Below are positions 35,957 through 44,323 of a stretch of 64,000 bases of DNA, one piece after another (within the stretch, counting starts at the first letter, position 1; the number at the start of each line of letters is the position of its first letter). Under the pieces are notes generated by a model. That model was not told where the DNA came from. It saw only the letters and a program-made list of their open reading frames with translations, and searched no databases. A program made the translations under genes and the position numbers. This DNA is from Roseiarcus sp963726105 (GTDB lineage Bacteria; Pseudomonadota; Alphaproteobacteria; Rhizobiales; Beijerinckiaceae), in the NCBI GenBank assembly GCA_963726105.1, contig CAVSBJ010000006.1, forward strand, positions 124,001 through 188,000. The letters run 5' to 3'.

Positions 35957-36580
35957 ATGAAACGCTTCCCCTTTCGCCTGAGCCTGTCGACGCCTTTGAT
36001 CGCGGCCGTGCTCGCGCTTCTCTCGCTCAGCGCGATCGCCTCGCCGGCCGAGGCGCAGGCCTCCCGGCGCATCGAGGCTTATTACCAACAGCTGATGCCG
36101 ACGCTCAAGCAGGCCGGCCAGCTCAGCGTGCGCGAACGCGACCGCCGTTTCTCACCCGCCATCACTTCGGCCTTCGACATCGGCACAATGGCGAGGCTGG
36201 CGACGGGACCCGCGTGGAGCAAGTTCTCAGGCGCCCAGCAGGCCGCGGTTCGCGACGCCTTTTCTCGCTTCCTCGTCGCCGAATACGCTCATCAGGTGAG
36301 CGACTATTCGGGAGAAAGCTTTGTCGTCGAGCCGCAGACGAGCCCCTCCTCGGGCGGGGGCGAAGTCGTCAGGACCAAGCTCCTCCAGCCCGGCGGCCGG
36401 ACGGTGCAGATCAACTATCTCGTTCGCGGCGGCCGCATCATCGACGTCTATCTCAATGGCACGATCAGTGATCTCGCCACCCGCCGCGACGAGTTCGCCT
36501 CGATCCTTGCGGGCGGCGGCGGCGCCGACGCCCTGGTCAAGACCTTGCGCGAGCGGACCGACAGCCTGCTCGCGGGCTAG
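35957..36580 (+). CDS. hpnM: Hopanoid biosynthesis-associated periplasmic protein (MlaC/Ttg2D family)
   Basis: 207-residue exported protein with a signal peptide (MKRFPFRLSLS ... SPAEAQA) and the MlaC/toluene-tolerance fold: FDIGTMARLATGPAWSKFS, FSRFLVAEYAHQVSDYSGESF, VRTKLLQPGGRTVQINYLV. HpnM is thought to move hopanoids toward the outer membrane in the periplasm. The assignment as HpnM rather than generic MlaC rests on hpnG 27 bases downstream and hpnH beyond. The ATG at 35957 starts the signal peptide; upstream in-frame codons are not conserved. Confidence 0.88.
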   Translation: MKRFPFRLSLSTPLIAAVLALLSLSAIASPAEAQASRRIEAYYQQLMPTLKQAGQLSVRERDRRFSPAITSAFDIGTMARLATGPAWSKFSGAQQAAVRDAFSRFLVAEYAHQVSDYSGESFVVEPQTSPSSGGGEVVRTKLLQPGGRTVQINYLVRGGRIIDVYLNGTISDLATRRDEFASILAGGGGADALVKTLRERTDSLLAG

Positions 36581-36607
36581 TCCGTCGGGCCGGACGACCC
36601 ACCCGCC

Positions 36608-37300
36608 TTGCCGCCGTCCGCAAGCGTCCTGATCGTCTGCGGACTGAAGCGCGAGGCGGCGGTCCTCAAGGGACCGGGGCGCACGACGCTCTGTGGCGAT
36701 GCGCGAACCTTGCGCGCTCGCCTCGCCGAAGCGGCGAGCCTCAAGCCGTCGCTCGTGGTCAGCTGGGGCCTGTGCGGCGGGCTTGATCCGCGGCTGCGCC
36801 CCGGCGACCTCATTCTCGGCGCGGAAGTCGTGTCGGATGAGGGCAGCGTTCGAACCGACAATTCCGTCACGGCGTCGCTCGCGCAGCGCCTCGGCCGCGC
36901 CGGAGCGCGCGTCACTGTCGAGCGTCTGGCGGCCTCGGCTGCTCCAGTCCTGACCGTCGCTGCCAAGGCGGAGCTGCGCCGCGCCACCGAAGCGGCCGCC
37001 GTCGACATGGAAAGCCTGATCGCCGGCCAATATGCGCTTCAGCAGCGGGTCCCGTTCGCCGTTCTGCGCGCGGTCGCCGATCCGGCCGAACGCGCCCTGC
37101 CGCCGCTGGCGTTGAAGGCCGTCGCCTCCGATGGCGGGATCGACGCGGCAGCCGTCGTCGGAGCGCTCATCCGCTCTCCGAGCCAGTTTGCAGGGCTCCG
37201 TGCGCTCGCCGCCGACAGCGGGGCCGCGTTCCGCGCGCTAAACCGTTGTCGCCGCCTTCTTCCGGGCCTTTTCCTCGGCCTCGGAGCGGCGGATCTCTGA
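36608..37300 (+). CDS. hpnG: Hopanoid-associated nucleoside phosphorylase (adenosylhopane to ribosylhopane)
   Basis: 230 residues of the PNP/MTAN phosphorylase superfamily: VLIVCGLKREAAVL, VSWGLCGGLDPRLRPGDLILG, the purine/ribose-binding VDMESLIAGQYA and VLRAVADPAERALP. HpnG removes adenine from adenosylhopane to give phosphoribosylhopane, the step after HpnH. The start is a TTG at 36608 with a weak upstream site; other starts would cut into the first strand. Its last 63 bases overlap the 3' end of the convergent hpnH gene. Confidence 0.88.
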   Translation: MPPSASVLIVCGLKREAAVLKGPGRTTLCGDARTLRARLAEAASLKPSLVVSWGLCGGLDPRLRPGDLILGAEVVSDEGSVRTDNSVTASLAQRLGRAGARVTVERLAASAAPVLTVAAKAELRRATEAAAVDMESLIAGQYALQQRVPFAVLRAVADPAERALPPLALKAVASDGGIDAAAVVGALIRSPSQFAGLRALAADSGAAFRALNRCRRLLPGLFLGLGAADL

Positions 37301-38395
37301 CAGCTTCTGGGCCACGTTCTTGTCGAAAACGTACTGGGCCTCGCGCTGGCTCCCGAGCGGGATGTCCCGAGCCATCGCGCCCTCGGTCTTCACGCCAAAG
37401 AGAGCGACGCGGGCGGCCTTCCACGGCTTCGTCACCGTATCGCTGACCGCGGTCGCCTCGAACCCGCTATGAACCATGCAGTCGGCGCATTTCTCATAAT
37501 TGCCGACTCCGTAGGCGTCCCAGTCGGTCTCCTCCATCAGTTCCTTGAAGGTCTTCGTATAGCCTTCGCCGAGCAGGTAGCAGGGCCGCTGCCAGCCGAA
37601 GACGGTGCGCGTCGGGTTGCCCCATGGCGTGCAGTGATAGCTCTGGTTCCCGGCGAGGAAGTCGAGGAACAGGCTCGACTGGTTGAAGGCCCATTTGCGC
37701 GCGCCGTCGCCGCGCCGGAACACCGCGCGGAAGAGCTCCTTCGTCGTCGAGCGGTTGAGGAAATGCTTCTGGTCCGGGGCGCGCTCGTAGGCGTAGCCGG
37801 GCGAAACGGTGATGCCATCGACGCCCAGTTCGGTCACCGTATCGAAGAAGGCGGCGATGCGCTCGGGATCGGCGTCATTGAAGAAGGTGCAGTTGATGGT
37901 GACGCGGAAGCCCTTCGCCTTGGCGGTCTTGAGCGCCGCGACGGCGCGGTCGTAGACGCCTGGCTCGCAGACCGACTTGTCGTGCATTTCCTGGTCGCCG
38001 TCGAGATGAATCGACCAGGTGAAATAGGGGCTCGGCTTGTATTGATCGATCTTCTTCTCGAGGAGCAGCGCATTGGTGCAGACGATCGCAAATTTTTTGC
38101 GCGCGATGACGCCCTGGACGATCTTTGGCAGGTCTCTGTGCAGCAGCGGCTCGCCGCCCGCCATGACGACCACGGGCGCGCCGCACTCGTCGACCGAGGC
38201 CAACGCGTCGTCGACGGAGATGCGCTTGTTCAGAATGGCGTCGGGATAGTCGATCTTGCCGCAGCCGGCGCAAGCAAGGTTGCACCGGAACAACGGCTCC
38301 AGCATCAACACCAGCGGATAACGCTTGCGGCCGGCCAGGTGCTGCCGGACCACATAGGCCCCGACTCTTACAATCTGCCTGAATGGTATGCCCAC
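37238..38395 (-). CDS. hpnH: Adenosyl-hopene transferase, B12-independent radical SAM enzyme
   Basis: Couples the 5'-deoxyadenosyl radical to diploptene to make adenosylhopane, the first step of the bacteriohopanepolyol side chain. 385 residues; the radical SAM cluster is Cys38-x3-Cys42-x2-Cys45 (CNLACAGC), followed by VVMAGGEPLLHRDL (SAM contact), FTWSIHLDGDQEMHD and CTPWGNPTRTVFGWQRPCYLL. The C-terminal CADCMVHSGFEA is family-typical. The gene lies downstream of ispH on the same strand with 47 bases between. Confidence 0.96.
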   Translation of the reverse strand: MGIPFRQIVRVGAYVVRQHLAGRKRYPLVLMLEPLFRCNLACAGCGKIDYPDAILNKRISVDDALASVDECGAPVVVMAGGEPLLHRDLPKIVQGVIARKKFAIVCTNALLLEKKIDQYKPSPYFTWSIHLDGDQEMHDKSVCEPGVYDRAVAALKTAKAKGFRVTINCTFFNDADPERIAAFFDTVTELGVDGITVSPGYAYERAPDQKHFLNRSTTKELFRAVFRRGDGARKWAFNQSSLFLDFLAGNQSYHCTPWGNPTRTVFGWQRPCYLLGEGYTKTFKELMEETDWDAYGVGNYEKCADCMVHSGFEATAVSDTVTKPWKAARVALFGVKTEGAMARDIPLGSQREAQYVFDKNVAQKLSEIRRSEAEEKARKKAATTV

Positions 38396-38442
38396 GGACG
38401 ATTCCTAGAAAGTAAACGGAACAGAAAGGCTTAGCTCCGGAA

Positions 38443-39366
38443 TCAATTCCGAAGCTCCGCCGGGAGGCGAAAGCTAACCGTCTCGGCCGGACCGTCAAGG
38501 ACCGACACTTCCGACGGCGCGAGCGCCGACAAGGCTTGGACCACCTCTTCGACGACAATCTCAGGCGCCGAGGCGCCGGCGGTCACGCCGACCACAGCGG
38601 CGTTGCGAACCCATTCCGGGTCGATTTCGCGACTGTCGGCGACGAGATAGCTCGGAATTCCGACCTCTTCCCCGATTTCTCGCAGGCGGTTCGAGTTGGA
38701 GCTGTTGCGGGCGCCGACGACGATGATGACGTCAGCGACCTGACACAATTCGCGCACGGCAGTCTGTCAATTCTGTGTCGCGTAGCAGATGTCGCGAACG
38801 TCAGGACCGACGACGTCGGTGAAGCGACGATGCAACGCGGCGATGACGCTCCGCGTGTCATCGACGCTCAATGTCGTCTGCGTGATGTAGGCGATCGGCG
38901 CAGCGGGATCGATCGGCAAATTCTCGACGTCTTCTTCGTCTTCGACGAGGTGCACTTCGCCGTCGATCTGCCCCAGCGTCCCTTCGACCTCGGGATGTCC
39001 GTCGTGACCGATGAACACCAGCACCCGGCCCCGGGCAATGTATCCGCGCCCCTGGTTGTGCACCTTGGTGACCAAGGGGCAGGTCGCGTCAATGGTCGGC
39101 AGCGACCGCGCCTTGGCTTCCTGTTCGACGCCTCTCGAGACGCCATGCGCGCTGAAGATGGTCACAGAGCCCGCCGGCACGTCCTTCAGCGTCTCGACGA
39201 AGCGCGCCCCTTTCGCCTTAAGCAATTCGACCACGTGGCGATTGTGGACGATCTCATGGCGTACGTAGACCGGAGCGCCATGCTTGGCCAAGGCCCGCTC
39301 GACAATATCGATCGCCCGAACAACGCCGGCGCAAAACCCGCGCGGCTGAGCCAGTATGATCTTCAT
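38443..39366 (-). pseudogene. ispH: 4-hydroxy-3-methylbut-2-enyl diphosphate reductase with an in-frame TGA
   Basis: The full frame would give 307 residues, the normal IspH length. Residues 1-199 carry cluster ligands Cys12 (GFCAGV), Cys96 (ATCPLV) and Cys194 (DICYATQN), plus Glu126 in HPEVEGT. Codon 200 is TGA (38767-38769) where homologues have Arg (CYATxNRQ), consistent with CGA to TGA. After the stop the same frame continues intact (QTAVRELCQVADVI, SSNSNRL, GVTAGASAPEIVVEEV), including the substrate-site Ser/Asn residues. The 199-residue product would keep the 4Fe-4S ligands but lose the third domain, so it is probably inactive. IspH ends the MEP pathway, feeding hopanoids. Another copy, readthrough, or an error is possible. 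Confidence 0.9.
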
Positions 39367-39604
39367 CCGCTCGCCTTCTCGTCGGAGCCTCGATGGCTGA
39401 GGTAAACCCCCGATGCCGGCTCAGAGCCAACCCCGCGAGCGCCCCCCGACGAATTTCGAAAGGCAAGCCATACGCCGCAACGGATGGCGAGACAAGAGAC
39501 GGGCTCCGAGCCCTGCGCCGCTCCCCCCGATGTGCGAACGGCCGGCTGAAAGGTCAAGGCTTGGCTTGGCGAATGGCGCGCGGGCCTGTCCTGACCCCCT
39601 CGCG

Positions 39605-41152
39605 TCACGCGCGCACGGCCGACGGCTGGGGCGCCCACTTCCGGTTGAGCGCCAGCACGGCGGCGATGGCGGCGAGCGGGACCACAGTCGCCCATGAGCC
39701 GATCACCGCGGTGGTCGTGGCGATCGCCCACAGGATCGAGACCAGGTGCTCCATCATGCCGACCAGTTTCGACTGTGAGTGACGGCGCAGCACGAGGCCG
39801 CGACGGGACGGCGCCTGGCGCCAGAGGTTGATGAGCGCGGCCGAGGCGATCGCTCCGGCGCCGAACAGAAGCGCGCAGAGCCCGGCCCAGGGCGACGCGA
39901 AGGCCAATGCGGCCAACGGCAAGGCGAGGATGAGCGCGATCGGCTGGCCGATTGCCGCGATCTTGGCGCGTTCGATGACGGCGCGCGGCAGCGGAGCGGT
40001 CGTGAGAAAATCCGGCGCGTCCTCGGCCGAGAGCGCGATCCAGGAGAGCGCGCCCGCGAGTTGCGCCGCGATCACCACGAGCGCCGGCGTGAACGCGACC
40101 CCGACCGTGCCCGTCGGGCCGCCGCCGCGCCAGAGAACGACGGCGAGCGGCGTCGTATAGGCGGCCTGTAGAAGAAGCTGCGACATGAGCCAGGGATCGC
40201 GCCAGACGACGCGCCGCTCCTTCATGCGCAAAGCCGCGCTGGCGCTCGCGCCGAAGCGCGACGTCCCCCTCGCCGCAAATCCGGCGTGAGCCGGCGCGCC
40301 CGCAGCGGCGATCGCCGCGCGCGCGAAACGCTCGCCGAACAGTCCGCACGCGAGCGCAAAGACGACGGCGGCGAACGCTGTCCAGACGAGCATCGCTTGC
40401 GGGTCGCCCGCCGCCGCGCGCACCGGGGCCCACAGGAGGCCATGGAGCCCGCCCTGTGCGTTTGCACGCGGCGCAAGGGCCCCGAGAATCGCTGTCCTCA
40501 TGCCCTCCGGCAGCACGGCGACAACCTGCGCCCCGAGCACCGCGGAGGCGCCGACCGCGGTCGCTGCGATCTGGCCGAAGAGGCGCGCGCGTCGCGGGCC
40601 TGTCGCAAAAAACAGGCCCATCGACAGGATGATCGCGAAGCCGGTTCCTGCGAGCCCGGCCGCAAGCAAAGCCGGATAGAGCGCCAGCCAATGCGGATGG
40701 CCCCTGAGAGCCGCGACGTCGGCGAGCGGCGCCAACAAGAGCCCCACCGATGCGACGGCCCCAACCGAAATCGACAATGCGCGGGCGGCGAGCAGAGCGT
40801 GAGCGTCGACAGGCGAAGCGAGGATCAACTCGAGATCCGAGCGCCCGAACAAAGTGCGGGTGAAGTCGGCGATCGACTGGCCAATGATCCAGGGAAGGAC
40901 GAGCGCGGCGCCGCTGGCGAGGATCGCCGTGATTCGCATCGCGCCGCCGGGGCCGTCTTCAATGCCGATCAGCCAGCCGGCGACCGGGTACGCCGTGATG
41001 TGCAGCGCCACGAACAGCAGTGCGATCAGAGCCGCCAGGCGTCGCGGCGACAACGCGCCGAACATGGACGCCAGCGCGCGCGCGCTCAGGCGCAGATCGT
41101 GCGCAACGAAACGAGGAAAACCGGTCAAGGACCGAATCAACCGCCCAATCAC
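39605..41152 (-). CDS. ABC transporter permease, large hydrophobic subunit
   Basis: 515 residues, highly hydrophobic with about a dozen membrane segments (AALIALLFVALHITAYPVAGW, ITAILASGAALVLPWIIGQ, AQLAGALSWIALS and others). No close family name is evident, but the motif GRSDLELILASPV and the gene order (ATPase first, 4-base overlap) are those of ABC-2-type exporters. It must act with the ATPase at 41149. The substrate is unknown. The 238 bases between this gene and ispH hold nothing I recognise. Confidence 0.75.
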   Translation of the reverse strand: MIGRLIRSLTGFPRFVAHDLRLSARALASMFGALSPRRLAALIALLFVALHITAYPVAGWLIGIEDGPGGAMRITAILASGAALVLPWIIGQSIADFTRTLFGRSDLELILASPVDAHALLAARALSISVGAVASVGLLLAPLADVAALRGHPHWLALYPALLAAGLAGTGFAIILSMGLFFATGPRRARLFGQIAATAVGASAVLGAQVVAVLPEGMRTAILGALAPRANAQGGLHGLLWAPVRAAAGDPQAMLVWTAFAAVVFALACGLFGERFARAAIAAAGAPAHAGFAARGTSRFGASASAALRMKERRVVWRDPWLMSQLLLQAAYTTPLAVVLWRGGGPTGTVGVAFTPALVVIAAQLAGALSWIALSAEDAPDFLTTAPLPRAVIERAKIAAIGQPIALILALPLAALAFASPWAGLCALLFGAGAIASAALINLWRQAPSRRGLVLRRHSQSKLVGMMEHLVSILWAIATTTAVIGSWATVVPLAAIAAVLALNRKWAPQPSAVRA

Positions 41153-41904
41153 GCGGCGCGTCCGGCCTGGGAGGTCAAATCGAGGAACACCGTCTCGAGC
41201 GTCGCCCCGCCCGCGCCAATGCTGGCGCGCAACTCGTCGAGCGTCCCCTCGGCGATCATCTTGCCGTTGGCGATGATGCCGATTCGGTCCGCGAGCCGCT
41301 CCGCGACCTCGAGAATATGTGTGGTCATGATGATGGTCGCGCCTGCCCGCACGCGCTCGGTCAGAATGTCCTTCACCTGCCGGGCCGCGGCGGCGTCGAG
41401 GCCGGTCAGCGGCTCGTCGAGCATCAGGAGCCGCGGCTCATGGATGAGGGCGCCGGCGAGCGCCAGCTTCTGCCGCATGCCGCGCGAGAAGCCTTCGCAG
41501 CGGTCGCGCCGATTCGGCCAGAGGCCCAGGCGCTCCAGCAAGTCCTCGGCGAACCGCTTGGCGCGACGCGCCTCGACCGACCAGAGGCCGGCGACGAATT
41601 CCAGATATTCGAGCGGGTCGAGCTTGTCGTACAGCATCGGCTCGTCGGGCAGCCAGGCGACGATTCGCTTGGCCTCGATCGGCGAGCGGCGGGCGTCGAT
41701 GCCGAAGATTTCGATCGCGCCGTCGTCAGCCGGCAGGAGCCCCGCGATCAAGCGTAAGGTCGTTGTCTTTCCGGCGCCGTTCGGGCCAAGGAGAGCGTAG
41801 AATTCGCCGGCGGCGATGTTGAGGTCGAGCCGATCGACGGCCGGGCGCCCGAAGCTCTTGCTGAGACCGCTGAGGACAAGGGCGGGAACGTCGAGGGCAG
41901 GCAT
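41149..41904 (-). CDS. ABC transporter ATP-binding protein (CcmA/NatA-type)
   Basis: 251 residues. Walker A GPNGAGKTTTLRL, Q-loop YLPDEP-like AWLPDEPMLYDKLDPLEYL, signature FSRGMRQKLALAGAL, Walker B LLMLDEPLTGLD, H-loop TTHILEVAERLADRIGI. The long in-frame extension from 42015 is not conserved; the ATG at 41904 (MPALDVPALVLSG) fits the family. Its stop overlaps the permease ATG, so the two are co-translated. Function as an exporter is inferred from the class. Confidence 0.9.
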   Translation of the reverse strand: MPALDVPALVLSGLSKSFGRPAVDRLDLNIAAGEFYALLGPNGAGKTTTLRLIAGLLPADDGAIEIFGIDARRSPIEAKRIVAWLPDEPMLYDKLDPLEYLEFVAGLWSVEARRAKRFAEDLLERLGLWPNRRDRCEGFSRGMRQKLALAGALIHEPRLLMLDEPLTGLDAAAARQVKDILTERVRAGATIIMTTHILEVAERLADRIGIIANGKMIAEGTLDELRASIGAGGATLETVFLDLTSQAGRAA

Positions 41905-42076
41905 CGAAGCAATCTCGGCCGGTGAAGAATGCAACCGAGAGTAGAAGCCGACGCTTGATCGGGCCTTAAGATCGCCATTCAAGCCGGAATCAATCGCCAC
42001 GCCGAACGAGCGCAACGGGCAACCCGTGATTCTGGACGCTGCAGCCTATAACGCCGCGCTATCGCGACACAGGCGC

Positions 42077-42110
42077 AAAAAAGCCGGAGGAAGGTTGCCC
42101 TTCCTCCGGC
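42077..42110 (-). terminator. Rho-independent terminator of the porin gene
   Basis: On the minus strand a perfect 12-bp stem GCCGGAGGAAGG/CCTTCCTCCGGC with loop GCAA is followed by six T. It lies 31 bases after the porin stop. Confidence 0.93.
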
Positions 42111-42141
42111 CAAGATGTTCGGAGTTCGAAGCTTTGAAGGC

Positions 42142-42975
42142 TCAGAACTTGTAGTTCACACCCGCGCGGAAGATCGAGGCGTTGTAGCCGACCTTTCCGG
42201 CCACAGAGACGCCCGGGAAAGCAATTGCCGAAGCCGCGTTTCCTAAGCTGTTGAAGCTGCTGCTGCCGAGATCGGCGTACAGATATTCGCCCTTGATCGT
42301 GATGTTGTTGGTGACCGCGTATTCGACACCGCCGCCGATCGTCCAGCCGACGCGCGTTTTGCTGGGGTTGCCACTCCAGAAGGAGCCAGTCGTATTGTCG
42401 AAGACCGTGAACTGCGAATTTCCGCCGCCGTAAGCGACACCACCTGTGGCGTAGATCATCAGGCGATTGTCAGGCGTGGCGACGAAGCCAACGCGCCCGC
42501 GGGTCGTGCCCAACCAAGTCAGGCTGTTCTTGCCGTTGACGGTCAAGAAGTCGCCCCCGAGAGGTGTCGTAGCGGCAAACGGAGCGCCAATGTTATTGAA
42601 CGACTTGCTGAGGGTCGACCCATCGAAGTCGGTTTCGACACCGAGCACGAAGGCGCCGGTCTGCCAGTTGTAGCCGGCCTGGCCGCCGCCGATGAATCCG
42701 GCGCTTTGCGAGCCGAGACCGCCCGGGAACCCAGCGCTGATGAAGGCGCCATCGATAGCCGCATTCGGGTCGAGGATCGACGCATTCCGGCCCCCGCTCG
42801 GCCAGATGCCGCCGGCGTTCACACCGATGTAGAACCCGGTCCAGGTGAACGGAGGCGGCACGAACACCGGCGCCGGCGCCTCTTTTCTGGTCGGAAGGTC
42901 AGCCGCCTGAGCCGCAACCGCTCCGACGGCCGTCAACGCCGCAACTGCGACACCCTTTAGCCAGCGATTCGTCAT
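42142..42975 (-). CDS. Outer-membrane beta-barrel protein, Omp25/Omp31-type porin family
   Basis: 277-residue outer membrane protein. The signal peptide (MTNRWLKGVAVAAL ... AAQA) is followed by ADLPTRKEAPAPVFVPPPFTWTGFYIG, the usual start of this alphaproteobacterial family. Strands include GFIGGGQAGYNWQTGAFVLGV and RVGWTIGGGVEYAVTNNITIKG, ending FRAGVNYKF with a terminal Phe for BAM recognition. A GGAG lies before the ATG at 42975. It has its own strong terminator and is probably abundantly expressed; it may contribute structural or pore roles. Confidence 0.92.
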   Translation of the reverse strand: MTNRWLKGVAVAALTAVGAVAAQAADLPTRKEAPAPVFVPPPFTWTGFYIGVNAGGIWPSGGRNASILDPNAAIDGAFISAGFPGGLGSQSAGFIGGGQAGYNWQTGAFVLGVETDFDGSTLSKSFNNIGAPFAATTPLGGDFLTVNGKNSLTWLGTTRGRVGFVATPDNRLMIYATGGVAYGGGNSQFTVFDNTTGSFWSGNPSKTRVGWTIGGGVEYAVTNNITIKGEYLYADLGSSSFNSLGNAASAIAFPGVSVAGKVGYNASIFRAGVNYKF

Positions 42976-43147
42976 TTTCTTCGTCTCCGTTTGTGGCGCG
43001 ACGCCGTACGCAACACGCGTCACCCCGCCGCCAATAACAATGACCGGACTATAGGATTCCGATTCACACGAGTTTACCTCACTCTCGCCTTCCACGGGCG
43101 TTTGTCCACCAATGTGGCAAAACCGCCACAGGTTGGTAACGTTCTGT

Positions 43148-43846
43148 TTATCTTCGTTCATTCACCAGGCTCGCCAGCAGCACGGCGATGACGCCGGTGA
43201 GGAAAATGCCGTCAAATGTCCCCGCCCCGCCGATCGAGGCGACGGGGGCGCCGAGGCTCTGCAGCCGCCCAAGATTGAGGAGATCGGCGCCGATCAGCAC
43301 GCCAAGGTTGCCGCCGATGTAGGCGACCGGCGCCGCAAACCTGCGCGACAGCACCAACGCCACGGCCGCCGCGATGAGCGGCGGCGCCAATGTCGGCACC
43401 GATATGCCCACCCCCGGGACCGGCGTCGCCATCCGATGGACAACAAAGGCGACGACCGCCGTCGCCACGGCCCCCGCCGCCCAGAGATCGTAGCGCATGA
43501 GGAGATAGAACGACAGCAGAATCGGAATGACGGCGCCGCCGACGTTGATCGCCAGGATTGTGCCCGGCCAGTCGACCGCGACCGGAGCCAGAAACGGCAC
43601 GCCGAAGATTTCCACCACCTCCCGCGAGACGATTCGCTGCTCGGGCAGTCGCGCGAGCGGCAGATTGATGTAGGAGCCGAGCAGGGAGGCGAACAACACC
43701 AGCGTGGCGACGCGGGGATCGAGGCCAAGCGCGGAATAGGCGTGACCGAGCAGCCTGATCTGGATGAAGAACAGAAGACCGAGCAGAATCGTGAAGAAGA
43801 CGGTCGCGACGCCAGCGCCGACGGGAAAGTAATGCATATGGGTCAA
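43148..43846 (-). CDS. DUF1614 family membrane protein
   Basis: 232 residues with about seven membrane segments (ATVFFTILLGLLFFIQIRLLG, INVGGAVIPILLSFYLLMR, GAVATAVVAFVV, LIAAAVALVLSRR). The C-terminal GGAGTFDGIFLTGVIAVLLA is the recognisable DUF1614 signature. Function unknown. An ATG at 43837 (MHYFPVG) is an alternative start. Confidence 0.82.
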   Translation of the reverse strand: MTHMHYFPVGAGVATVFFTILLGLLFFIQIRLLGHAYSALGLDPRVATLVLFASLLGSYINLPLARLPEQRIVSREVVEIFGVPFLAPVAVDWPGTILAINVGGAVIPILLSFYLLMRYDLWAAGAVATAVVAFVVHRMATPVPGVGISVPTLAPPLIAAAVALVLSRRFAAPVAYIGGNLGVLIGADLLNLGRLQSLGAPVASIGGAGTFDGIFLTGVIAVLLASLVNERR

Positions 43847-43891
43847 GGCATCGGCGTCCGAAGATCTGGGGGGCAGGCGACCTGTGAACGC

Positions 43892-44323
43892 CTAGACGTG
43901 AGCGAGCGCCGCGATGATCTTGTCCGCGTGCGGCTTGAGCGCTTCGGCCTTCTGGAACGGTCCGCCCGGCGGACGGATCGCGACGCCGGTCCAGCACGGC
44001 AGGAGATGAAAATGCAGATGGAAGACCTGCTGGCCGCTCGCCGGTTCGTTGAACTGCTGGAGCAATAGCCCCTCGGCTTTCATGCCGGCCATGACCGCGC
44101 GCCCGACCTTCTGCACCGCGGGCATGAGCCGCGCCAAATCCTTCGGATCGAGGTCGAAGAGCGTGCGCGCCGGCGCCTTCGGGATGACCAGCGTATGGCC
44201 TTCGATGCGCGGCATCACGTCCATGAAGGCGAGCGACGCGTCGTCCTCGTAGACCTTGACGCACGGCGCCTGGCCGCGAAGGATCTTCGCGAAAATATTG
44301 TCGGGCTCATACTTCGGCGTCAA
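43892..44323 (-). CDS. HIT family (histidine triad) nucleotide-binding protein
   Basis: About 143 residues. The histidine triad is HLHFHLL near the C-terminus, and the N-terminal PDNIFAKILRGQAPCVKVYED and FMDVMPRIEGHTLVIPK are HIT-typical. These hydrolyse nucleoside phosphoramidates or related adenylates. No ATG fits the conserved start; I used the TTG at 44323 (MTPKYEPDN), preceded by GGGAGAGG at short spacing. It overlaps the upstream FemAB-like gene by 17 bases. An ATG at 44380 would overlap it more. Confidence 0.85.
   Translation of the reverse strand: MTPKYEPDNIFAKILRGQAPCVKVYEDDASLAFMDVMPRIEGHTLVIPKAPARTLFDLDPKDLARLMPAVQKVGRAVMAGMKAEGLLLQQFNEPASGQQVFHLHFHLLPCWTGVAIRPPGGPFQKAEALKPHADKIIAALAHV

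Noticed and set aside
38767..38769. Selenocysteine reading of the ispH TGA
   Set aside because: Homologues have Arg, not Cys, at this position, and no SECIS-like hairpin is evident just after the codon.
39363..40691. 442-codon minus-strand frame overlapping the ABC permease
   Set aside because: Different frame of the same strand as the hydrophobic permease; Arg/Gly-rich and without membrane segments, so a frame shadow.
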